From: Mycolicibacterium vulneris
GTDB lineage: Bacteria > Actinomycetota > Actinomycetes > Mycobacteriales > Mycobacteriaceae
NCBI RefSeq assembly: GCF_002104765.1
Contig: NZ_NCXM01000006.1
Coordinates: forward strand, 62,001 to 126,000
Direction: 5' to 3'
Length of the DNA stretch: 64,000 nt
This document shows positions 44,501 to 52,966 of this stretch, one piece after another. Made by a program: the position numbers and the translations under genes. Below the pieces are notes generated by a model, which had not been told where the DNA came from, made no database searches, and was given only the letters and a program-made list of their open reading frames with translations. Position 1 is the stretch's first letter; each line of letters opens with the position of its first letter.

Positions 44501-44519
44501 TAATAATGGCTATGTATTA
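44501..44519. promoter_or_regulatory. TAATG-N6-TATTA operator-like site before the TetR gene
   Basis: TAATG-GCTATG-TATTA (44504-44519) shares its layout with 41201-41216; a wider TAATA-N9-TATTA repeat starts at 44501. It lies 55 bases upstream of the TetR start at 44449 and 67 bases upstream of the amidohydrolase start at 44586. Confidence 0.45.
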
Positions 44520-44585
44520 GAAATACTGGACTTGCGCGAGAGCAGCTGGCATCATCCGAAGGAGCGACGGATCCGTGGAGGGCCA

Positions 44586-45722
44586 ATGAGCATGATCTGG
44601 ACGAATTCGGGTGACTCCCACTTCCTGGAGCCCGACGACCTGTGGCAGTCCCGGTTGCCCAAGGCGCTCGCCGAGCTGACGCCGCACGCGGAGAAGGATC
44701 CCGACGGCGAGTACGAGACGGTCTCGGTCGACGGACAGATCTTCCGGCGCAAGCTGCCGTCCTCGGCGATGGAGGCCTTCATCGAGGAGAGCATGAAGCC
44801 GCAGGGCATCCGCGACGCGAAGGCGCGGTTGGCGGACTTGGACAAGGAGGGTGTCTGGGGTGAGGTGATCTTCCCGTCATTGGGCATGTGGGGATCGACT
44901 TTCCGCACCCCCGAACTGCTCAAGGCGTGCATGCGCGCCAGCAACGAATGGGCACTCGAGGAGATCTGCGCGGTGTCACCGCGCTATGTGGTGACCGCCC
45001 AGGTGTCGACACTGATCGTGGAGGACGCAATCGAGGAATTGCATTGGGCCGCAGGCAAAGGCTTCAAGGCCGTGTTCTTGCCGACCACTCCTCATCCGAG
45101 CGCTCCGGACTGGCACCGCAAGGAGTGGGAACCGTTCTGGGCGGCAGCCGAGGAAGCCGGCATGGTGATCGCGTTCCACATCGGCACCGATCCGGTCGAC
45201 ATGACGGTCGGTGGCGCGAGCGGCGGGGCGGGCATGGTGTACCGCGGGCCGGGCGGGGCCGTGATGAATTACGCCGAGACCACGTTCTCCGGTCAGCGGG
45301 CGGCGATGAAGATGGTCGCCTCCGGTGCCTTAGACCGCCACCCTGACCTCCGGGTGCTGATCTCCGAAGGTGGCGCCACCTGGGTGCCGTTCCTTGGCGA
45401 CCGGATGGTCGAGGGCTATCGCCAGCACCATATGGCGGTGCGGCCCAAGCTGAATCGTAGTCCGAAGGAGATTCTCTACAGCCAGGTTTATGCGTCATTC
45501 CAGCACGACGAGACCGCCGTCGCCGCTTACGAGCACATGGGCTACAAGAACGTGATGTTCGGCAGCGACTACCCGCACATGGAAGGCACCTTCGGGCACA
45601 CCCAGGACACCCTGAAGGGACTGTTCGACGGGGTCAGCGACGAGACCCGGCTGCGCATCACCCAGGGCACGTTCTATGAACTGTTCCCCGACGTGCCGCC
45701 CATCCCGGCCGAAAAGTTCTGA
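44586..45722 (+). CDS. Amidohydrolase-family metal-dependent hydrolase or decarboxylase
   Basis: A 378-residue ACMSD-like TIM-barrel protein, paralogous in layout to 5299. Likely metal ligands are Asp and His in GDSHFLEP, His in AFHIGTDP and Asp in MFGSDYPHMEGTF. ATG 44586 has GGAGGG upstream. The gene leads a four-gene operon with a thiolase-fold protein, a DUF35 protein and a small Cys-containing protein, which suggests it acts on a precursor or product of a retro-aldol step. The reaction is not assignable. Confidence 0.86.
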   Translation: MSMIWTNSGDSHFLEPDDLWQSRLPKALAELTPHAEKDPDGEYETVSVDGQIFRRKLPSSAMEAFIEESMKPQGIRDAKARLADLDKEGVWGEVIFPSLGMWGSTFRTPELLKACMRASNEWALEEICAVSPRYVVTAQVSTLIVEDAIEELHWAAGKGFKAVFLPTTPHPSAPDWHRKEWEPFWAAAEEAGMVIAFHIGTDPVDMTVGGASGGAGMVYRGPGGAVMNYAETTFSGQRAAMKMVASGALDRHPDLRVLISEGGATWVPFLGDRMVEGYRQHHMAVRPKLNRSPKEILYSQVYASFQHDETAVAAYEHMGYKNVMFGSDYPHMEGTFGHTQDTLKGLFDGVSDETRLRITQGTFYELFPDVPPIPAEKF

Positions 45723-45726
45723 GCGC

Positions 45727-46926
45727 GTGGCTACTTCGTCTGGACTGCGCGACGTTGCGATTGTGGGTGTCGGTGCCACGCCCTATTACAAGCGCGGCGG
45801 GTCATTACCGAAGTCGATCACCGAGTTGGCCGGCGAGGCCATCCTGGCGGCGTGTGATGACGCCGGCCTTCCCGTCACCGACGTCGACGGGTTCGCCTAC
45901 TACTCAGGCGCCAGCGCGGGCTACACGGAGAAGATGGACACCGCCGACTTCATGGAAACGCTTGGCATTCCGGAAGTCCGGTTCACCGCCGCACTGACCT
46001 CCGGCGGCGGCGGCTCCGCGGGCGCGATCGGCCTGGCGCGGGCGGCCATCGTCGCCGGGGACGCCTCGGTGGTGGTGACGGTGATGGCGCTGCAACAGTC
46101 CAAACAACGCCTGGGCTCGGTGTTTTCGGCCATGGACCCCGATCCGATCAACTCGTTCCTCCAACCATCCGGCCTGTTCGGGCCCGGTCAGTTGATGTCG
46201 GTGCTGGCGCGCAGGCACATGCACCTCTACGGCACGCGCCGCGAGGCGTTCGCCGAGATCGCACTCTCCACGCGGGCGAATGCGTTCAATCGCCCAAAGG
46301 CCATGCATCGCCAACCGCTGACGTTGGACGACTACTTCAATGCGCGGATGATCGCAGAACCTTTGTGTCTCTACGACTTCTGTCAAGAGACCGACGGCGC
46401 CGTCGCAGTCATCACCACCAGCATGGACAGGGCCAGGGATCTGCGGCAACCGCCGGTGCCGGTGGTTGCCGCCGCCCACGGCGGCGTCCGCGACTGGGGC
46501 AGGGCGTTCGCCTGGATGGGCATGCCCGACGAATACTTCGCCTCCTCGGGCAATGCGCCCATCGCCAAGCGGCTCTACGAGCAGGCCGCTATCAGCGCCG
46601 CCGACATCGACGTCGCCCTGCTCTATGACCACTTCAGCCCGATGGTGCTCATGCAGCTCGAGGACTACGGATTCTGCGGCAAGGGGGAGGGCGGCGCGTT
46701 CGTCGAAAGCGGAGCGATTCGCTACGACGGTGGCTCGATTCCGGTCAACACCCACGGCGGTCAGCTCTCCGAGGCCTACATCATCGGGATGACCCACATC
46801 ATGGAAGGAGTCGAGCAGATGCGCGGCACCGCCATCAACCAGGTCCGCGACGCCGAACTCGCTCTGGTCACCGGCGGGCCGGCAAGCCTGCCCGTGAGCG
46901 GGCTGATTCTGGGACGCGCCGCATGA
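45727..46926 (+). CDS. Thiolase-fold protein lacking the nucleophilic Cys; likely retro-aldolase with DUF35 partner
   Basis: A 399-residue thiolase-superfamily protein. The nucleophile region is ALTSGGGGSAGAIGLARAA, without Cys, and the HDCF position is VALLYDHFSPM with Tyr-Asp; NTHGGQLSEAYIIGM replaces the C-terminal motif. It overlaps the DUF35 gene that follows (ATGA), repeating the 30255/30692 arrangement. GTG 45727 lies four bases after the amidohydrolase stop. A Ltp2-like C-C cleavage role is inferred. Confidence 0.85.
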   Translation: MATSSGLRDVAIVGVGATPYYKRGGSLPKSITELAGEAILAACDDAGLPVTDVDGFAYYSGASAGYTEKMDTADFMETLGIPEVRFTAALTSGGGGSAGAIGLARAAIVAGDASVVVTVMALQQSKQRLGSVFSAMDPDPINSFLQPSGLFGPGQLMSVLARRHMHLYGTRREAFAEIALSTRANAFNRPKAMHRQPLTLDDYFNARMIAEPLCLYDFCQETDGAVAVITTSMDRARDLRQPPVPVVAAAHGGVRDWGRAFAWMGMPDEYFASSGNAPIAKRLYEQAAISAADIDVALLYDHFSPMVLMQLEDYGFCGKGEGGAFVESGAIRYDGGSIPVNTHGGQLSEAYIIGMTHIMEGVEQMRGTAINQVRDAELALVTGGPASLPVSGLILGRAA

Positions 46927-47378
46927 GCACCGCCGCGGTCACCCTGGCCACCACCATTCCGGGCGAACACGTGCGGATCGCGGTCAACAAGGACACCGAG
47001 CCGTTCTGGATCGCCGCGAAGGAGCGGCGGTTGGTGGCCCCGCAGTGCGGCGACTGTCAGACCTTCCGGCTGCCCCCGACACCGTTTTGCCCCAATTGCC
47101 AATCAAACGCGGTGAACTGGGTCGAACTCAGCGGCCAGGCGGTCGTCTACAGCTTCGCCGTCGTGCACGGCTTCCCGGGCATGCCCGATCTGTTGTTGGT
47201 GCCCGCGGTCCTCGACCTGCCCGACGCGCCCGGTGCGCGACTGGTCTCGAACATCGTCGACGTCGCACCCGCCGACATCACGATAGGAATGTCTGTGCAC
47301 GTTGATTTTTCACCGATTACCGATGGCTGGATGCTCCCCGTCTTCCGAGCCGCGGCCTCCCCCAACGCCAAGGAGTAA
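46923..47378 (+). CDS. DUF35 OB-fold protein with zinc ribbon, partner of thiolase-fold protein
   Basis: A 151-residue protein with a zinc ribbon (CGDCQTFRLPPTPFCPNC) after an N-terminal FWIAAKERRLVAP segment, then an OB-fold with VVYSFAVVHGFPGMP. It starts within the stop of the thiolase-fold gene, so a two-subunit complex is likely. DUF35 proteins are thought to help bind the CoA substrate. AAGGAG near its end serves the next small gene. Confidence 0.92.
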   Translation: MSTAAVTLATTIPGEHVRIAVNKDTEPFWIAAKERRLVAPQCGDCQTFRLPPTPFCPNCQSNAVNWVELSGQAVVYSFAVVHGFPGMPDLLLVPAVLDLPDAPGARLVSNIVDVAPADITIGMSVHVDFSPITDGWMLPVFRAAASPNAKE

Positions 47379-47382
47379 CGCC

Positions 47383-47592
47383 ATGTCCGATGACAGCGCT
47401 CTCCACGAAAAGCCCCTGGAGTTCCTCACCAGCATTGCCAACACCGGAGGATCGTGTGACGGCCAGGCAATCCTGCCTGTCAATGGTCACTTCCGTTGTA
47501 CGTGCTCGTGCGGCGACTGGGACGTCGACGTCGACGATCCGCAGGAAGGCCTGCGGCAAGCCCGCATTCACACGGGCAGTGCGGCCGAATAA
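47383..47592 (+). CDS. Small Cys-containing protein of unknown function
   Basis: A 69-residue acidic protein. FLTSIANTGGSCDGQ is followed by FRCTCSCGDWDVDVDDPQEG; the four Cys (one early, three in CTCSC) could bind a metal but do not form a standard zinc-ribbon pair. ATG 47383 has AAGGAG seven bases upstream, a strong sign that it is translated. It is the last gene of the amidohydrolase/thiolase-fold/DUF35 operon and may help that complex. No family recognised. Confidence 0.72.
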   Translation: MSDDSALHEKPLEFLTSIANTGGSCDGQAILPVNGHFRCTCSCGDWDVDVDDPQEGLRQARIHTGSAAE

Positions 47593-47872
47593 TCGTTGAG
47601 GAGCTGGATGTGCATTCGGGCAGAATCTCGCGTTACCGGTGCCCTATGGCCGGAGCGGATCGGAAACAGAACCTTCACATGCGGCCGCCCGGCGACAATG
47701 CCGTTGCCATCACCAATTAGCCCGACACTGGACTGCCCGGACCCTGAAGGCTCTGCTTAAAGATTGTGGCGAGCCCACCGCATACTTCCCGAGACTCGCA
47801 GCAGGGCGCATCTATTCGATGTTTGCGGTATGCGCCAAGAGCATCGTCTTCGAGTCGTTACCGCGGCGATTG
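47593..47872. other. 280-base gap between convergent genes
   Basis: No supported gene, repeat or strong terminator hairpin is visible. Short frames here lack ribosome sites and coding-like start positions. GC content is lower than in the flanking genes. Confidence 0.5.
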
Positions 47873-48484
47873 CTACACCGCCGAGGCGATTCGCGTCGCC
47901 TCGGCGAGTTCTCGGATCAGGCGGCCGATGTCCTGCTCGAGCTGTCGCCAATCCGGTTCTTCGGGCACAAGGTAGTCCGAGGTATAGACGACCGGGATGC
48001 CGATGAGCATTCGGGTAAGGGCGTCTTCGGGGAGGCCTCGGAAGTAGCCCTGTTGCTGGGCCTGCTGAATGGCTTGATGGAACAACCCGGTCGCCGACGC
48101 GGCGATCGCACTCACTCGGGTTTTCGTATTCGGGTCGGCGATTACGGTCATGAAGGACGCGGACCGGAAACCGGCGATCTCTGCGAAGAGTTCAAAGGGC
48201 GCGATGCACATAGCGATGATCCGATCGATCGGATCTTCAATGTCCTGGGCCGCCAGCCAGGCCTGCTGAACTCGCCTGTACTGAGTCCCGGTGGCCGCCG
48301 CCAAGAGCGCCGACTGGCTTGGAAAGTGCTTGTACACAACGCCATAGGAGATGCCCGCACGGCGCGCAATCTCCCGCATCGGAGCCGCCGTCCCGTACTC
48401 AGTCATCACGTCCAGCGCCACGTCGAGAATGCGTTGGGTCACGGCTGGATCGCGCTCAATCTTTGGTCTGGCCACAGCCTGCAC
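47873..48484 (-). CDS. TetR-family transcriptional regulator
   Basis: A 203-residue regulator with helix-turn-helix near residues 33-65 (PMREIARRAGISYGVVYKHFPSQSALL) and a helical ligand domain. The GTG at 48484 is used; a GTG at 48475 is possible and neither has a strong ribosome site. It diverges from the 48718 gene. The promoter carries TAACGCTAGCGTCA, which matches 12 of 14 bases of a site at 58676 between the P450 and Gfo/Idh/MocA genes, so this regulator may control both. Confidence 0.92.
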   Translation of the reverse strand: MQAVARPKIERDPAVTQRILDVALDVMTEYGTAAPMREIARRAGISYGVVYKHFPSQSALLAAATGTQYRRVQQAWLAAQDIEDPIDRIIAMCIAPFELFAEIAGFRSASFMTVIADPNTKTRVSAIAASATGLFHQAIQQAQQQGYFRGLPEDALTRMLIGIPVVYTSDYLVPEEPDWRQLEQDIGRLIRELAEATRIASAV

Positions 48485-48569
48485 CCTACGTCGACGCGAG
48501 CGTGAGCTGCCTAGGCGCCGAAGAATCTCGTCGGGAGAATGCGCCCAAAACCTTGCGTCGACCTCCCCA

Positions 48570-48605
48570 TAACGCTAGCGTCAAGCATTGCGTGATCAGT
48601 GATCA
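48570..48605. promoter_or_regulatory. Two palindromes in the TetR divergent promoter
   Basis: ACGCTAGCGT (48572-48581) is a perfect palindrome inside TAACGCTAGCGTCA. TGATCA-G-TGATCA (48593-48605) is a second, odd-centred palindrome 12 bases on. Both lie between the TetR start (48484) and the 48718 gene. Confidence 0.6.
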
Positions 48606-48717
48606 TGAAACCTTGAGATGGTTGCTCAGCCGAGCCGTCATCCCTACCACGCCATGCCGGCCCACGCCATGACCGATCCATGGATTAGACACCGACGTCT
48701 GAGGAGATCGCACATAC

Positions 48718-49797
48718 ATGACCAACGTAGAAGCCTCGCCAGCCATCACTCTCGACCAAGAGATCGGCCGCCGTGAAGAGCTGGCCGACCGGTACACCGG
48801 TATCCACTTCCTCGAGGACATGGGGGCTGGGATCTTCGGAAAAGCCAAGGGCGAGAATGTTCTGCTCATCGCTCTGCATTACCGCGTCGGTGGATCTGTC
48901 TGGGGAGTCGGCGACACGATCATCAACAACACCACGTTCCACGCCGCACCGTATGACCGGCAGAAAATCGAGGACAACGACTTCATCAGCCATCGCATCG
49001 ACCCGATCCACCGCGTCGATGACTACACGATCACGAAGGAAACCGACCGGGTGGTCTGGCAGGCAGGTGACCGGGCAATCATCGCCCGGCCTCCCTTCTG
49101 GGACATCACGGGTGAACACCTCGGCGTCGATGTCGATGTCACCATGGAGCGAACGAGCGAACCCGACTGGTACATCGGCACGTGGGAAGACCTTCCCACC
49201 GAGGGACGCGGCGGCCGCGACTTCTGGGCCAAAACCAGCGGCACCATCACCGCCAGGGGCAAAAAATATGAACTCGAGGAGCACTCGTATTCGATCAACG
49301 AGCATCTCGTCTTCGGGGAGAACTGGGTCGTCGAGGCCCGCTCCTTCCCGGTCCAATACTTCTACCACCTGTATCGCAGTGACGAACTGCAGATCTTCCT
49401 CTACGCACGTCCTGATTCCGGCGTCGTCTACAGCCGAGTGGTGTTCACCGACGGCAAAGAAATCTTCTACGACTGGGACCAGGTCACCGTCGAAGAGGAA
49501 GAGTATTGGTTCGACCCGCAGACCCACATCCGGCCTCCGGTCAAATTCCGGGTGAAGCTCGACTCGCCCGAAGGCCGGGTCGAGCTGGCGCTGACCGCCT
49601 ACAGCCGATCCATCTACTCGTTCCAACTCTCTGAAGGCACACGGACGCACTACAACTACTTCGTGCATAGCCAGGGTCAGTTCACCTCACCCGACGGCAA
49701 GACCATCCCCATCAAAGACAGCGAAAACGACACCTGTTTTGCCGAATGGGGACTGACCAGCCCCCTCGGCAGCGGCGCACCACTACTAACACCGTAA
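48718..49797 (+). CDS. Unrecognised 359-residue protein, beta-rich and aromatic
   Basis: I do not recognise this family with confidence. The protein has no signal peptide or membrane segment, is rich in Tyr, Trp, Phe and acidic residues, and looks beta-stranded throughout, in two halves: ENVLLIALHYRVGGSVWGVGDT near the start and VELALTAYSRSIYSFQL, then THYNYFVHSQG near the end. A double lipocalin-like fold of the AttH/CrtC kind, which binds apolar ligands, would fit. The ATG has GAGGAG about 12 bases upstream. It stands alone under a TetR-type divergent promoter, consistent with a substrate-binding or modifying role. Confidence 0.78.
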   Translation: MTNVEASPAITLDQEIGRREELADRYTGIHFLEDMGAGIFGKAKGENVLLIALHYRVGGSVWGVGDTIINNTTFHAAPYDRQKIEDNDFISHRIDPIHRVDDYTITKETDRVVWQAGDRAIIARPPFWDITGEHLGVDVDVTMERTSEPDWYIGTWEDLPTEGRGGRDFWAKTSGTITARGKKYELEEHSYSINEHLVFGENWVVEARSFPVQYFYHLYRSDELQIFLYARPDSGVVYSRVVFTDGKEIFYDWDQVTVEEEEYWFDPQTHIRPPVKFRVKLDSPEGRVELALTAYSRSIYSFQLSEGTRTHYNYFVHSQGQFTSPDGKTIPIKDSENDTCFAEWGLTSPLGSGAPLLTP

Positions 49798-50061
49798 GGC
49801 CCCACACGTAGTCATCTTGGCGAGCCCCGATACCGTCAGCATGGCGCGCCGGTGATCGACGAGAATCGGGCGTCCAGAGGGGATGCCCCCGACCCAGCCA
49901 GCGGTATTGCGCTCGCCGTTTAACATAGTTAACCTAGTGTGCTGAGTCGCCGGGCGAGCATCGGCCACGATTTCGATCGATTATGACAGTCGACTGCCGT
50001 AGTATGCGACCCGCGGGTGCTTGGACTTCGCGCTCGTTCGCTGCCGCTACGGAAGGACGTC
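49798..50061. other. Intergenic promoter region of the first P450 operon
   Basis: A 264-base gap between two plus-strand genes. It holds the AGTTNACCWAGT site (49927-49943), a perfect palindrome CAGTCGACTG (49987-49996) and a -10-like TAGTAT (50000-50005). GGAAGGAC precedes the P450 ATG. Confidence 0.5.
49927..49943. promoter_or_regulatory. AGTTAACCTAGTGTGCT operator-like site (copy 3)
   Basis: CATAGTTAACC and AGT are shared with the site at 8112 (ACATAGTTAACCAAGT), and AGTTNACCWAGT with the one at 12699. It lies about 118 bases upstream of the P450 start at 50062, further away than the other two copies. Confidence 0.52.
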
Positions 50062-51267
50062 ATGAGCGAGAATCGGCCTACGGCAACATGTCCCGTGAAG
50101 AATATTGAGATGAACACTCCGGAGTCGCCGGCGCTAGCGCACTTCCATCTGCTGGATGAGTGTCAGGACGAGGCCCGGCCGGTCTTCCGCAACACCGAGG
50201 CCGGCATTGATTACTGGGTGTTCACCGACAACTCGGTGATCCTGGACGGACTCCAGCACCCGGAGCTCTGGTCCAGCAGCGTCATCGTGCCGACGGAACC
50301 GGAGCCGCCGTACAAGTGGATCCCGATCATGATCGACCCGCCCGACCATGCCAAGTGGCGCCATGTGCTGGCCGAGTACTTCTCACCGGGTCGCGTCAAG
50401 GGCCTGCGCGACGCGCAGCAGAAGTTGGCCGCGGAACTGATCGACCAGGTCGCGGGCGAGGGTGGGTGCGACTTCGTTGCGCGGATCTCGCGGGTGTTCC
50501 CGTCGACGGTCTTCCTGACGATCATGGGCATGCCCGTGGAGGATCTCGAGAAGTTCCTGGCCTGGGAGGACATGATCCTGCATCAGAGCGGGGTGGGCGA
50601 GGAAGTCAACGCGGCCCGGCTCGAGGGCATGACGCATGTGATGGGTTACTTCTCGGGCCTGATTCAACAGCGACGCGAGAACCGTGACCCGGATGCCGAC
50701 GACATCGTCAGCAAGGCCATCGACTGGACCATCGACGACGAACCGATCAACGACCTGGAGCTGCTCAACTGCCTGCTGTTGTTGTTCATGGCCGGGCTCG
50801 ACACGGTCTCCAACCAGCTGTCGTACGCAATGCTGCATCTGGCCACCCATCCGGCCGACCGCGCCCGGATCGTCGCCGAACCGCAGCTCATTCCGAGGGC
50901 CGTGGAGGAACTGCTCCGGGTTTATCCGATCGTGCAGACCGCGCGAAAGGCGACCCGGGACATGGACTTCCATGGGTGCCCGGTCAAGGCGGGCGACATG
51001 GCGTCGTTCTCGTTGGCGTTCGCAGGCCGGGACGAATCGGCCTACCCCAATGCCCGCACGGTCGACTTCGACCGCGGCGTCACACGTCACCTGTCCTTCG
51101 GCGGCGGCCCGCACCGGTGCCTGGGTTCGCATCTCGCCCGACAGGAGCTGGCGGTGGTGCTGGAGGAGTGGCACAAGCGCATTCCGGAGTACGAAGTCTC
51201 GGGGCAGCCTATCGAGCACGGCGGTCAGGTGTTCGGCGTGGATTCGCTGAACCTGACGTGGGGCTGA
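50062..51267 (+). CDS. Cytochrome P450
   Basis: A 401-residue soluble bacterial P450. The I-helix motif MAGLDTVSNQ has Asp where many have Glu before Thr; the K-helix is EELLRVYP, and the heme site FGGGPHRCLGSHLA places the ligand at Cys353. Bacterial P450s of this kind hydroxylate CH bonds with electrons from a ferredoxin, possibly the one at 7870. ATG 50062 follows GGAAGGAC; a longer frame lacks a ribosome site. First gene of a four-gene operon with two oxidoreductases and a ligase, consistent with oxidation of an introduced hydroxyl. Confidence 0.95.
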   Translation: MSENRPTATCPVKNIEMNTPESPALAHFHLLDECQDEARPVFRNTEAGIDYWVFTDNSVILDGLQHPELWSSSVIVPTEPEPPYKWIPIMIDPPDHAKWRHVLAEYFSPGRVKGLRDAQQKLAAELIDQVAGEGGCDFVARISRVFPSTVFLTIMGMPVEDLEKFLAWEDMILHQSGVGEEVNAARLEGMTHVMGYFSGLIQQRRENRDPDADDIVSKAIDWTIDDEPINDLELLNCLLLLFMAGLDTVSNQLSYAMLHLATHPADRARIVAEPQLIPRAVEELLRVYPIVQTARKATRDMDFHGCPVKAGDMASFSLAFAGRDESAYPNARTVDFDRGVTRHLSFGGGPHRCLGSHLARQELAVVLEEWHKRIPEYEVSGQPIEHGGQVFGVDSLNLTWG

Positions 51268-51292
51268 GGCCGTCGACCCATAGGAAAGCACA

Positions 51293-52132
51293 ATGCCCAA
51301 CACCGTCGGATTCCTCGGCGCCGGACAACTCGGCGAGCCGATGGTCGAGCGATTGCTCGGCGCCGGCCACGATGTCTCGGTGTACGCCCGCCGCGAGGAG
51401 ATTCGCCGGCGTTTGGAGGCGAAAGGTGCGGTGGCGGCCGCTTCGGTGGCCGACCTCGCGCGCGGGAGCGACGTCCTCATCTCGTGCCTCTTCTCCGACG
51501 CCCAGCTGCGCGAAACCGGGCTCGGTCCAGAGGGTTTCATCGCCAATGCGAAGCCGGGTGCGGTGTTCGTCTCTCACACGACGGGCACACTGTCCACCCT
51601 CGAGGCGTTGCGGGACAGTTCTGCCGCGGCGCCGATCGTCCTCGACGCGCCGGTCAGTGGCACCGTCGAGAACATCGATGCGGGCACGCTGACCGTGTTG
51701 ATCGGCGGGCCGAGTGATGCCGTCGCCTCGGTGACGCCGATCCTGGCCGCATATGCCGACCCGGTGGTGGCGACCGGCGCACTGGGCAGCGCGTTGGCGC
51801 TCAAGTTGATCAACAATCTTCTATTCGCAGCCAATGCTCAACTTCTCTGTGCAGCGACGCAACTGGGCGTTCGGCTAGGTGTCGACCCGAGTGTTTTGCT
51901 GTCCACCCTGCAGGTGTGCAGCGCCGGGAGCCATGTGGCCGCCCACGCCCATCGCATCGGCGGGATGGATCGTTTCGAAGAACTGGCGGGGCCGTTCCTG
52001 CGGAAGGACATCTCGGCGTGCCGTGAGGCGGCGGCCGAGGCGGGTGTGGAGCTGGGACTGTTGGGCACCGCTGTGCTCGAGGGGCCGCTGGCCCTGGACG
52101 TCGACTCGGCGACCGCAGGGTCAGACCGATGA
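51293..52132 (+). CDS. 3-hydroxyisobutyrate dehydrogenase-like oxidoreductase
   Basis: A 279-residue beta-hydroxyacid dehydrogenase. GFLGAGQLGEPMVERL is the NAD(P)-binding turn, DAPVSGTVENIDAGTLTVLIGG is the substrate motif and LKLINNLLF carries the catalytic Lys. Family members oxidise 3-hydroxy acids or reduce imines. It starts 26 bases after the P450 gene, and its stop overlaps the next SDR (ATGA). It may oxidise a hydroxy acid formed downstream of the P450. Confidence 0.9.
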   Translation: MPNTVGFLGAGQLGEPMVERLLGAGHDVSVYARREEIRRRLEAKGAVAAASVADLARGSDVLISCLFSDAQLRETGLGPEGFIANAKPGAVFVSHTTGTLSTLEALRDSSAAAPIVLDAPVSGTVENIDAGTLTVLIGGPSDAVASVTPILAAYADPVVATGALGSALALKLINNLLFAANAQLLCAATQLGVRLGVDPSVLLSTLQVCSAGSHVAAHAHRIGGMDRFEELAGPFLRKDISACREAAAEAGVELGLLGTAVLEGPLALDVDSATAGSDR

Positions 52133-52950
52133 CGGGCCGGCTCGCGGGGAAGGTGGCCTTCATTACCGGCGCCGCAAGGGGACAGGGCCGTGCACACGCG
52201 GTGCGGATGGCCGAAGAAGGGGCCGACATCATCGCCGTCGACCTGGCGGGCCCATTACCTGACTCAGTGCGCTACCCGTCGGCCACCGCCGATGACTTCG
52301 CCGAGACGGTGGAGATGGTGAAAGCGACAGGTGGCCGAATCATGGCTACCGCCGCGGACATCCGCGATCTGGATGCGCTGCGGACGGCCGTCGACGAGGG
52401 CGTCGAGGCCTACGGCCGGCTGGACGTCATCGTGGCCAACGCCGGAATATGTGTCCCGGCGCCGTGGAACGAGATCACGCCCGAGTCGTTTCGCGACATC
52501 ATCGACGTCAACGTGACTGGCACGTGGAACACGGTGATGGCGGGCGCGCAGCGGATCATCGACGGGGGTCGGGGCGGGTCGATCATCCTGATCAGCTCCT
52601 ACGCCGGTGTCAAGGTGCAGCCCTACATGGTGCACTACACCGCTAGCAAGCATGCCGTCACAGGGATGGCCCGGGCCTTCGCCGCGGAGCTGGGCAAGCA
52701 CGACATCAGGGTCAACAGCGTGCATCCCGGTCCGGTCAACACTCCGATGGGCGGTGGCGACATGATTGCCGCGCTGTTCGCCGCGATCGAGACCAACCCC
52801 ACGCTGAACAACATGGGGACCCCGTTCCTGCCGCAATGGGCCTGCGAGCCGGAAGACGTTGCCGCCGCGGTGTGTTGGCTGGCCTCCGACGAGTCGCGCT
52901 ATGTGACCGCCACCCGTTTGTCGGTCGACCAGGGCATGGCGCAGTTCTAG
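52129..52950 (+). CDS. Mycofactocin-coupled SDR-family oxidoreductase
   Basis: A 273-residue SDR with TGAARGQGRAHA, ANAG, Ser in ILISSYAG and YTASK, so all catalytic residues are present. The insertion after VDLAG (SVRYPSATADDFAETVEM) resembles the mycofactocin-linked group, though shorter than in the paralogue at 15141. It overlaps the hydroxyacid-dehydrogenase gene and precedes a ligase after 16 bases, so a P450-alcohol-ketone-acid-CoA series is a reasonable reading. Confidence 0.88.
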   Translation: MTGRLAGKVAFITGAARGQGRAHAVRMAEEGADIIAVDLAGPLPDSVRYPSATADDFAETVEMVKATGGRIMATAADIRDLDALRTAVDEGVEAYGRLDVIVANAGICVPAPWNEITPESFRDIIDVNVTGTWNTVMAGAQRIIDGGRGGSIILISSYAGVKVQPYMVHYTASKHAVTGMARAFAAELGKHDIRVNSVHPGPVNTPMGGGDMIAALFAAIETNPTLNNMGTPFLPQWACEPEDVAAAVCWLASDESRYVTATRLSVDQGMAQF

Positions 52951-52966
52951 CGAAGCGCCGGATCTG

